Source: Paracoccus stylophorae
GTDB lineage: Bacteria; Pseudomonadota; Alphaproteobacteria; Rhodobacterales; Rhodobacteraceae
DNA: 64,000 nt
Reading direction: 5' to 3'
Assembly: GCF_028553765.1 (NCBI RefSeq)
Contig: NZ_CP067134.1
Coordinates: forward strand, 3,267,001 to 3,331,000
The translations under genes were made by a program, and so were the position numbers. This document shows, in pieces, positions 57,530-64,000 of this stretch (position 1 is the first letter of the stretch; each line of letters starts with the position of its first letter). Under the pieces are notes generated by a model. It was not told the DNA's origin. It did no database searches and worked only from the letters and a program-made list of their open reading frames with translations.

Positions 57530-60500
57530 CGGGCGCGGCCTGCTGTCGGTCTTCACCCGCCACCGGACGCTGGCCCATCTGGTGATGGCGGTGATGGTGG
57601 TCGGCGGGCTTTACGCCGCCCCGCAACTGCGCGCGCAGTTCTTTCCCGACACGGTGGTGCAGGAAATCGACGTCGTGCTGCAATGGGACGGCGCCGGCCC
57701 CGAGGATGTGGACCGGTCGATGATCGCCGTGCTGGAACCCGCGCTGATGGGGGTCGAGGGCGCGGCGCTGACCACCTCGCGCGCGGTGCAGGGCGGCGGC
57801 GAGATCGAGGTCGAGTTCGAGCCGGGCTGGGACATGTCGCGCGCCAAGGCCGATGTCGAGGCCGCGATCGCGGGCGCGGGCGATCTGCCCGAAGGCGCCG
57901 AAGACCCCGAGATCCAGCGGGTCTCGTGGCGCGACCGGGTGGCCGATGTGGTCATCTCGGGGCCGGTCGGTCTGGACCAGCTTGCCCGCATCGCGGACGA
58001 TTTCGTCAACCGGCTTTACGCCGAGGGCATCACCCGGCTGTCGATCAGCGGCATCGCCGCCCCCGAGGTTCTGGTCGAGGTGCGGATGGCCGATCTGGTC
58101 CGCCACGACGTCACGCTGGAACAGATCGCCGAGATCGTGGGCGCGGCGGCCTCGGTCAGGCCGGCGGGCGACGTGGCCTCGGGCGCGGCGCGGGTGCGCA
58201 CCGGCGCCGAGACGCGCGACCCGGCCGCCGTCGCCGCGCTGCTGCTGACGGCGCGGCCCGACGGCACGCAGCTGCGCGTGGGCGACGTGGCCCATGTGCG
58301 GCTGTCGGGAATGGATCGCAACACCGCCTATTATGTGAACGGCGAGCCTGCGGTGATGGTGCGGGTGCAGCGCAGCGCCCTGGGCGATGCCATCGGCATG
58401 CAGCGCACGGTCGAATCGGTGGTGGAACGGCTGGAACCGTCCCTGCCCGCAGGCGTGGGGATCGAGCTGGTCCGCGCGCGGGCGGAACTGATCGCCGCGC
58501 GGCTGGAATTGCTGCTGGACAACGCCGCGATGGGGCTGGGGCTGGTGCTGGGGCTGCTGTTTCTGTTCCTGAACGCGCGCACCGCGCTGTGGGTCGCGGC
58601 GGGGATACCGGCCGCATTGCTGGGGGCGGTGGCGATGATGCACGCCACCGGCATGACGCTGAACATGATTTCGCTGTTCGCGCTGATCCTGACGCTTGGG
58701 ATTATCGTCGACGATGCCATCGTGGTGGGCGAACACGCCGATTATCGCGCCCGCAAGCTGGGCGAGCCGGCCGTGATCGCCGCCGAGCGTGCGGCAAGGC
58801 GGATGGCCGCGCCGGTCGTGTCCTCGACCCTGACCACGATCATCGCCTTTGCCGCGCTGATGGCCATCGGCGGCCGGTTCGGCGACATGATCGTGGACAT
58901 TCCCATGACCGTGATCCTGGTCCTGACCGCGTCGCTGATCGAATGTTTCCTGGTCCTGCCAAGCCACATGGCCCATGCCCTGACCCGCGCCGCGCGCCGC
59001 AACTGGTATGACCGCCCCTCGCGGCTGGTCAATGCCGGGCTGGACTGGCTGATCGCGCGGCTGCTGCGGCCGCTGACCATCTGGGTGCTGAAGCTGCGCT
59101 ATCCGGTGATGGCGGGGACGATCCTGCTGTTTTCCTGGGCAATCTCGTCGCTGATGACGGGGCAGGTGCCGTGGCGCTTTTTCGATGCGCCGGAACAGGG
59201 CAGCGTGGCGGGCAATTTCGCCATGCTGCCCGGCGCCACGCGCGCCGACACGATCCGGGTGATGAACGGGGTGCAGGCGGCCGTGGACCGCGTCGCCGGC
59301 GAATACGAGGCCGAATACGGCATCAACCCGGTCACCCACGCCATGACGATGATCGGCGGCAATTCCGGCCGGCCGCTGCCGGGCGCCGACACCAAGGACC
59401 CTGATCTTCTGGGCGCGATCCAGATCGAACTGATCGACCCGGATTTCCGGCCCTATTCCAGCTTTGAACTGGTCGCCGCGCTGCAAGAGGCGATGCCAAG
59501 CGATCCGCGGCTGGAAACGATCAGCTTTCGCGGCTTCCGGTCGGGGCCGGGGGGCGATGCGATCTCGGTGCGCATGACCGGGGCCGAGGCGCAGCGGCTG
59601 AAGGATGCGGCCGAGGCGCTGAAGCTGCGCCTGTCGGACTTTCCCGAAGTCTCGGCGCTGGAAGACAGCATGTCCTATGACAAGGACGAACTTGACCTGC
59701 AACTGACCGCGCAGGGCAAGGCCCTGGGCTTTACCACGCAGACGCTGGCGCGCGAGCTGCGCCAGCGTCTGGCCGGGATCGAGGCCGCGACCTATCCGGT
59801 CGGCACCAGAACCGGCGCGATCCGGGTCGAACTGCCCGAGGATGAACGGCGCGGCGACTTCCTGGACCGGATGATGATGCGCACATCGTCGGGTCAGTGG
59901 GTGCCGTTGGGCGATATCGTGACCGTGGGCACCAATGCCGGGTTTTCGGTCATCCGGCGCGAGAACGGCGAACGGATGATCTCGGTCACCGGCGACATCT
60001 CCGACGACGATCCCGCCCGCGCCGCCGAGATCAAGCAGCGTCTTGAGACCGCGATCATGCCGGATATCGCGGCCGAATACGGCATCAACTTCGAAACCAC
60101 GGGGCTGGCCGAACAGGAACGCGAATTCCTGGGCGACGCCGCCACCGGATTCGCGCTGGCGCTGATGGGCATCTACATGGTGCTGGCCTGGATCTTTGCC
60201 AGTTGGGCGCGGCCGCTGGTGGTGATGTCGGTAATCCCCTTCGGTCTGGTCGGGGCGGTCTGGGGCCATTACCTGTGGGACCTGCCGATGTCGATGTTCT
60301 CGATCGTCGGCCTGATCGGCATGTCGGGGATCATCATCAACGATTCCATCGTCCTGATCTCGACCGTCGATGAATACGCACGCGACCGGGGCCTGCGGCC
60401 GGCCATCGTCGATGCGGTCTGCAACCGGTTCCGTCCGGTCCTGCTGACAACGGCGACCACTGTTCTGGGACTGGCGCCCCTGCTGTATGAGCGGTCGTCG

Positions 60501-60905
60501 CAGGCGCTGTTCCTGAAGCCCACAGTCGTCACGCTGGCCTATGGGCTGGGGTTCGGCATGGTGGTCGTGCTGCTGGCGGTGCCGGCGGTTCTGGGCATCG
60601 GGGCCGATATCGGGCGGGCGCGGGCGGGGCTGCGGCGCGGGCTGCGCGCGCCGGCCCTGCGCGGGCCGGTCAGGCTGGGCATCGGGCTGGGCGGGCTTGC
60701 CTTTCTGGCGATCCTGCCGCCTGCGACGCTGCTGCCGGCGACGGGGATCGCGATGCCGGAGTGGTGGCCGGTCGCGCCTTCGCAGGCAACGGCGCTTGGC
60801 TGGTATGTGCTGGCGTTGCTGGCGGTCGTCCTGCTGGTCGGTGCGATCAGCCTTGCGGGTCGCATCCCTGCATCTCGACCGCGCCATCCGGCCCGATCAG
60901 CGTGA
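57522..60905 (+). CDS. RND efflux transporter permease
   Basis: 1127 residues of the AcrB/HAE family: twelve membrane helices and two large periplasmic loops. The proton-relay aspartates sit in LGIIVDDAIVVGEHADY (helix 4). The start ATG overlaps the adaptor stop, so the two are one operon, with no outer-membrane channel gene. The ORF upstream of 57522 is an overlap artefact. Its last about 20 residues are Pro/Arg-rich and overlap the convergent DsbD-like gene by 59 bases. Confidence 0.92.
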   Translation: MADGRGLLSVFTRHRTLAHLVMAVMVVGGLYAAPQLRAQFFPDTVVQEIDVVLQWDGAGPEDVDRSMIAVLEPALMGVEGAALTTSRAVQGGGEIEVEFEPGWDMSRAKADVEAAIAGAGDLPEGAEDPEIQRVSWRDRVADVVISGPVGLDQLARIADDFVNRLYAEGITRLSISGIAAPEVLVEVRMADLVRHDVTLEQIAEIVGAAASVRPAGDVASGAARVRTGAETRDPAAVAALLLTARPDGTQLRVGDVAHVRLSGMDRNTAYYVNGEPAVMVRVQRSALGDAIGMQRTVESVVERLEPSLPAGVGIELVRARAELIAARLELLLDNAAMGLGLVLGLLFLFLNARTALWVAAGIPAALLGAVAMMHATGMTLNMISLFALILTLGIIVDDAIVVGEHADYRARKLGEPAVIAAERAARRMAAPVVSSTLTTIIAFAALMAIGGRFGDMIVDIPMTVILVLTASLIECFLVLPSHMAHALTRAARRNWYDRPSRLVNAGLDWLIARLLRPLTIWVLKLRYPVMAGTILLFSWAISSLMTGQVPWRFFDAPEQGSVAGNFAMLPGATRADTIRVMNGVQAAVDRVAGEYEAEYGINPVTHAMTMIGGNSGRPLPGADTKDPDLLGAIQIELIDPDFRPYSSFELVAALQEAMPSDPRLETISFRGFRSGPGGDAISVRMTGAEAQRLKDAAEALKLRLSDFPEVSALEDSMSYDKDELDLQLTAQGKALGFTTQTLARELRQRLAGIEAATYPVGTRTGAIRVELPEDERRGDFLDRMMMRTSSGQWVPLGDIVTVGTNAGFSVIRRENGERMISVTGDISDDDPARAAEIKQRLETAIMPDIAAEYGINFETTGLAEQEREFLGDAATGFALALMGIYMVLAWIFASWARPLVVMSVIPFGLVGAVWGHYLWDLPMSMFSIVGLIGMSGIIINDSIVLISTVDEYARDRGLRPAIVDAVCNRFRPVLLTTATTVLGLAPLLYERSSQALFLKPTVVTLAYGLGFGMVVVLLAVPAVLGIGADIGRARAGLRRGLRAPALRGPVRLGIGLGGLAFLAILPPATLLPATGIAMPEWWPVAPSQATALGWYVLALLAVVLLVGAISLAGRIPASRPRHPARSA

Positions 60906-61635
60906 TCCGCAGATCCCGCACGTCCAGATCGAAGGGCCGGGCCGTGGGCGGAATGAAATCAGCCGTTGCGCGCAGAAACTCTGCCTCGGGCGTCAGGCTG
61001 GGCCACGAGACCCAGATCTCGGGGTGATCGGCCAGTTCCATCACCGCGATGTCGGTGTCGGATTGCGGCAACAGCGCGCTGAGCCGCATCCCGTCCTCGA
61101 TCCCGGTCACGACGCAGGCGGGCTGCTGCGGCACGCGGCGCGGCACGGCCTCCATCGCGGCCTGGATGGCCGGATCGGGCACCCGCGCCGGATCGGGGGC
61201 CTGCACCGCGACATGGGCGGGCACGCAGATCTGTTCGCACAGCCCGAAATCCACCGTCGCAGCCAACGTCACCGGCTGGCCCGGATCGACCGGGCGCGCG
61301 GTGAAGGGCAGCACCAGCAGGTCGTGATAGCCAAGCGTCATGTCGTCGCCCGACCGGATCGCCTCGGGCGCGGGCCAGTGGAAGGTGACATCGGCCAGGT
61401 TGGCCGAACCCTGCCAGTCGAAGCTGGGCGGCAGCCCGCTGTCGCCGGGGCTGCGCCAATAGGTCTTCCAGCCCGGTTGCAGCCGCAACTGCAACGCGGA
61501 AATCCGGTTGCCCTGCGGATCTGTCCAGCCCGGCAGCAGCCGCGCCGAATCGAGGCCGGGCGGCAGATCGCCGGCCGCAGCGTGCAGGCTGCCGGCCCAA
61601 AACACCGCGACGGCAAGGGCGAATGCGTGTCTCAT
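60847..61635 (-). CDS. DsbD N-terminal-like periplasmic protein
   Basis: 262 residues with a signal peptide (FALAVAVFWAGSLHA). The remainder, with LRLQPGWKTYWRSPGDSG and VDFGLCEQICVP, resembles the N-terminal domain of DsbD/ScsB thiol reductases; the CEQIC pair is the redox pair. The membrane and C-terminal thioredoxin domains are absent. It would receive electrons from another DsbD-type reductase. A start 12 bases upstream (61647) is also open. Divergent from yqgE. Confidence 0.82.
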   Translation of the reverse strand: MRHAFALAVAVFWAGSLHAAAGDLPPGLDSARLLPGWTDPQGNRISALQLRLQPGWKTYWRSPGDSGLPPSFDWQGSANLADVTFHWPAPEAIRSGDDMTLGYHDLLVLPFTARPVDPGQPVTLAATVDFGLCEQICVPAHVAVQAPDPARVPDPAIQAAMEAVPRRVPQQPACVVTGIEDGMRLSALLPQSDTDIAVMELADHPEIWVSWPSLTPEAEFLRATADFIPPTARPFDLDVRDLRITLIGPDGAVEMQGCDPQG

Positions 61636-61737
61636 GCCAAGTTGCATAGACGTGCCGGCCGCCCGCCCCAAGTCACAAAAGCGCTGGCCCCTTGCAACAA
61701 TCGGCCCGAGCGCCGATCTTGAGGGAAAGGAGGCACG

Positions 61738-62340
61738 ATGAGCAGCAGCCCCGATCACACCCAGGACGACAGCGATACCGGCAATCTGACCGGCAAGATC
61801 CTGATCGCCATGCCCGGCATGACCGATCCGCGCTTTCAGCGCTCGGTCGTGCTGGTCTGTGCCCATTCCGAGGAAGGCGCGATGGGGCTGGTGCTGAACC
61901 GGCCTTTGCCCGAGATCGATTTCGGCGATCTTCTGGAACAGCTTGGGATCGAGACCGACGGCACCGCCCGCCAGATCGAGGTGCGTTTTGGCGGCCCGGT
62001 CGAGCCGGGACGCGGCTTCGTGCTGCACAGCGTTCCCGAACATGGCGACGACCCCGAAGGCCGGCTGCGCATCACCGGCGCGCTGGCGATGACCACGACC
62101 CGCGACATCCTTGAGGATCTGGCGCATGGCGAAGGCCCCGAATCGGCGATCCTGGCGTTGGGATACGCCGGATGGGGACCGGGACAGCTGGAAGACGAGA
62201 TGTTGCAGAACGGCTGGCTGACCGGCGACGGGGCGGAAGAGCTGATCTTTGGTGCCGATCACGACGGCAAATGGCCGCTTGCGCTGCGCGCCCAGGGGAT
62301 AGACCCGTCGCTGCTGTCACCCTCGGCCGGTCGCGCCTGA
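61738..62340 (+). CDS. yqgE: YqgE/AlgH family protein
   Basis: 200 residues of DUF179. NLTGKILIAMPGMTDPRF at the N-terminus, GAMGLVLNRPL, RFGGPVEPGRGFVLHS and the late GYAGWGPGQLEDEML motifs are the family marks. Homologues affect alginate production in Pseudomonas, but the biochemical role is unknown. AAAGGAGG five bases ahead of the ATG gives a strong start. A cluster of hairpins follows it. Confidence 0.95.
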   Translation: MSSSPDHTQDDSDTGNLTGKILIAMPGMTDPRFQRSVVLVCAHSEEGAMGLVLNRPLPEIDFGDLLEQLGIETDGTARQIEVRFGGPVEPGRGFVLHSVPEHGDDPEGRLRITGALAMTTTRDILEDLAHGEGPESAILALGYAGWGPGQLEDEMLQNGWLTGDGAEELIFGADHDGKWPLALRAQGIDPSLLSPSAGRA

Positions 62341-62366
62341 GCGCGGCGCGCGGCATGATCGGATGC

Positions 62367-62389
62367 CGTCCGCGCCTGCGGCGCGGACG
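62367..62389. terminator. Hairpin after yqgE
   Basis: CGTCCGCGCC and GGCGCGGACG, a perfect 10-bp stem with a 3-base TGC loop, 27 bases after the yqgE stop. Likely the end of the yqgE transcript; it may also serve the convergent map gene. Confidence 0.65.
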
Positions 62390-62405
62390 ATTGCGATACG
62401 TTCAT

Positions 62406-62460
62406 GGGGGCGCTGCCCCCGTCGCCTGCGGCGACTCCCCCGAGGTATTTGGAAAAGAGG
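62406..62460 (+). repeat. Dispersed hairpin plus GTATTT element, copy 3
   Basis: Two adjacent hairpins, GGGGGC-GCT-GCCCCC (62406-62420) and GTCGCC-TGC-GGCGAC (62421-62435), followed by TCCCCCGAGGTATTTGGAA and an A/G-rich tail. The hairpins use a CCTGCGG-like loop as the one before. Same family as the elements near 18863 and 44602. Confidence 0.6.
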
Positions 62461-62479
62461 GCGAGGCGGATGTGCGGCC

Positions 62480-63280
62480 TTAGCCGAAATCGGGGAAGAA
62501 ACGGTCCGAGGGGGTGAAGATCTCGACCCCGTCCGCGGTCACGCCGATGGAATGTTCGAACTGCGCCGACAGCGACTTGTCGCGCGTCACCGCCGTCCAG
62601 TCATCGGCCAGAACCTTGGTTTCGGGCCGGCCCAGATTGATCATCGGCTCGATGGTGAAGAACATCCCCTCATCCAGGACCGGGCCTTTGCCGGGGCGGC
62701 CGAAATGCAGCACGTTGGGCGGGGCGTGAAACACCCGGCCCAGCCCGTGGCCGCAGAAATCGCGGACGACCGACATGCGGTGCGATTCGGCGTATTGCTG
62801 GATCGCCGCGCCGATATCGCCGAAAGTGGCGCCGGGGCGGACGGCCTCGATCCCCTTCATCAGCGCATCGTGGGTGACCTGAATCAGCCGCTGCGCCTTG
62901 ATCGACGCCTTGCCGGCGACATACATCCGGCTGGTGTCGCCATACCAGCCATCGACGATCACGGTGACGTCGATGTTCAGGATGTCGCCGTTCTGCAGCA
63001 CCTTGTCGCCCGGGATGCCGTGGCAGACGACATGGTTCACGCTGATGCAGCTGGCGTGCTGATAGCCGCGATAGCCGATGGTGGCCGAGGTCGCGCCCGC
63101 CTCTTCGATGCGGTTGCGGATGAAGTCGTCCAGCATGCCGGTGGTCGCGCCGGGCTGGACCAGCGGCCCGACCTCGTCCAGAATCCGTGCGGCCAGCGCA
63201 CCTGCCTTGTGCATGCCGGCGAAATCCTCGCGGGCATGGATGCGGATGCCTTCGCGGGTGATGCGGCTGTCGTCGTCCAT
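62480..63280 (-). CDS. map: Methionine aminopeptidase type I
   Basis: 266 residues. Removes the initiator Met from nascent proteins, in the cytoplasm. Metal ligands: Asp in NIDVTVIVDGWYGDTSRMY, His in CGHGLGRVFHAPPNVLH, Glu in FTIEPMIN and FEHSIGV; the substrate His is in VNHVVCHGIPG. Longer frames to 63493 exist, but the ATG at 63280 has AAAGGA seven bases upstream and matches family length. Convergent with yqgE. Confidence 0.96.
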   Translation of the reverse strand: MDDDSRITREGIRIHAREDFAGMHKAGALAARILDEVGPLVQPGATTGMLDDFIRNRIEEAGATSATIGYRGYQHASCISVNHVVCHGIPGDKVLQNGDILNIDVTVIVDGWYGDTSRMYVAGKASIKAQRLIQVTHDALMKGIEAVRPGATFGDIGAAIQQYAESHRMSVVRDFCGHGLGRVFHAPPNVLHFGRPGKGPVLDEGMFFTIEPMINLGRPETKVLADDWTAVTRDKSLSAQFEHSIGVTADGVEIFTPSDRFFPDFG

Positions 63281-63384
63281 CGCTGATCCTTTCATCTCGC
63301 CCCATAGATAGGCCGGTCGCGCCACTTGTTCCAGTGCCGCGGCTGTGCATAGAAGATGCGATTGACGGCGAAAGGGCGCGGGCG

Positions 63385-64000
63385 ATGCACACGGACAATC
63401 CGACGGCGGCGATTCTGGTGATCGGCGACGAGATCCTGTCGGGCCGCACGCGCGACAGCAACGCCCATCATCTGGCGCAGGTGCTGTCCGCAACCGGGTT
63501 CGATCTGCGCGAGATCAGGGTGGTGGCCGACGATCAGGAACAGATCGTCGCGGCGGTCCGGGCGCTGGACGACAGTCTGGGCGGGGCGTGGAACCTGCTG
63601 TTCACCAGCGGCGGGATCGGCCCGACCCATGACGACATCACCGCCGACGCGGTGGCCGCAGCCCATGACACCACGGCGCAGATCCATCCGCAGGCGCGCG
63701 CGGCCTTGCAGGCGCGCTGCGACCGGATGGGGACCGAGCTGACCCCGAACCGGCTGCGGATGGCGCGGGTGCCCGTGGGCGCCACGCTGATCGAGAACCC
63801 GGTCTCGGCGGCCCCCGGATTCTCGATCGGGAACACGCATGTGATGGCCGGCGTGCCCGAGGTGTTTCGCGGCATGGTCGATTGGCTGATCCCGCGCCTG
63901 GCCGCAGGCCGGCCGGTGCGGTCGCAAACGGTCGAGGTGCGCCGCGGCGAAAGCGACGTGGCCGGGGATCTGCGCGCGGTCGCCGCCCTGTTTCCCGATC
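63385..64000 (+). CDS. CinA-type / molybdopterin-binding domain protein (5' part)
   Basis: The frame begins at the ATG at 63385 and is still open at the window end, 205 residues in. The visible part starts AAILVIGDEILSGRTRDSNA and has LFTSGGIGPTHDDITADAVA, the MoCF-type domain found at the N-terminus of CinA. If the C-terminal amidase domain follows, it is CinA (pyridine nucleotide recycling); if not, a stand-alone competence/damage-type protein. Divergent from map; 104-base gap. Confidence 0.88.
   Translation, partial: MHTDNPTAAILVIGDEILSGRTRDSNAHHLAQVLSATGFDLREIRVVADDQEQIVAAVRALDDSLGGAWNLLFTSGGIGPTHDDITADAVAAAHDTTAQIHPQARAALQARCDRMGTELTPNRLRMARVPVGATLIENPVSAAPGFSIGNTHVMAGVPEVFRGMVDWLIPRLAAGRPVRSQTVEVRRGESDVAGDLRAVAALFPD

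Overview
The window is about 64 kb of dense, GC-rich (roughly two-thirds G+C by eye) bacterial chromosome. Gene content points to an alphaproteobacterium of the Rhodobacteraceae, plausibly Paracoccus or a close relative. Pointers are a MarR/OmpR pair like petP-petR next to ilvE, a divergent metR-metF pair, a carboxyspermidine-type polyamine operon, plant/proteobacterial-type gshA, cydABX, a DctPQM TRAP system, and several small proteins with the flavour of this family. The genus is inference. No rRNA, tRNA, CRISPR array, insertion sequence or phage gene was found. This is mostly core chromosome. No stretch longer than 300 bases lacks a gene; the largest gaps are 51269-51556 (288 b), 33238-33487 (250 b), 25016-25259 (244 b) and 18857-19094 (238 b).

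Layout. 1-0.93 kb: the 3' end of a HvfC/BufC-DoxX module, whose other genes lie left of the window. 0.96-7.9 kb: dapA, a soluble-type lytic transglycosylase, a DMT exporter, suhB-like phosphatase, metR and metF. 7.9-12.5 kb: a type III PLP decarboxylase divergent from an Lrp regulator, an HxlR regulator divergent from a DUF1428 and a VOC protein, and an alpha/beta hydrolase broken by a frameshift. 12.5-15.6 kb: dctM-dctQ-dctP on the minus strand, with a stem-loop between dctP and dctQ. 15.8-23.2 kb: valS, a HisC-type aminotransferase, and cydA-cydB-cydX (cydX encodes only 46 residues). 23.3-29.5 kb: a MATE exporter with a stand-alone Lrp ligand domain, cfa, then pyrB-pyrC'-plsY with overlapping ends. 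29.6-36.1 kb: a pyruvyl-transferase-like protein, two related two-helix membrane proteins, gshA, an FAD oxidoreductase and an AI-2E family permease. 36.2-39.9 kb: carboxynorspermidine dehydrogenase and decarboxylase and two family-restricted proteins. 39.9-48.8 kb: ilvD, pterin dehydratase, cardiolipin synthase, accD-folC, a Hint-domain protein, zapE and an MTA/SAH nucleosidase. 48.9-55.3 kb: an MsbA-like ABC exporter, a CAP lipoprotein, hpf-ptsN, ilvE and petP-petR. 55.3-64 kb: a uracil-DNA glycosylase without iron-sulfur cysteines, an RND efflux pair whose adaptor gene is frameshifted, a DsbD N-domain protein, yqgE, map and the start of a CinA/MoCF-type gene.

Links between genes. Ornithine decarboxylase-like protein (7.9 kb) and the nspC/carboxyspermidine dehydrogenase pair (36-38.6 kb) could together make putrescine and then spermidine or a relative. 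cfa, plsY, cls and accD all serve membrane lipid metabolism. pyrB and the apparently non-catalytic pyrC' probably form one complex. petP-petR sits without a sensor kinase or the bc1 operon.

The most interesting items are the truncated HvfC/BufC module, the glycosylase without cluster cysteines, the non-catalytic dihydroorotase, the pair of related two-helix membrane proteins, a dispersed hairpin plus GTATTT element present three times, and two single-base reading-frame breaks. I did not find a clearly new defence or mobile system.
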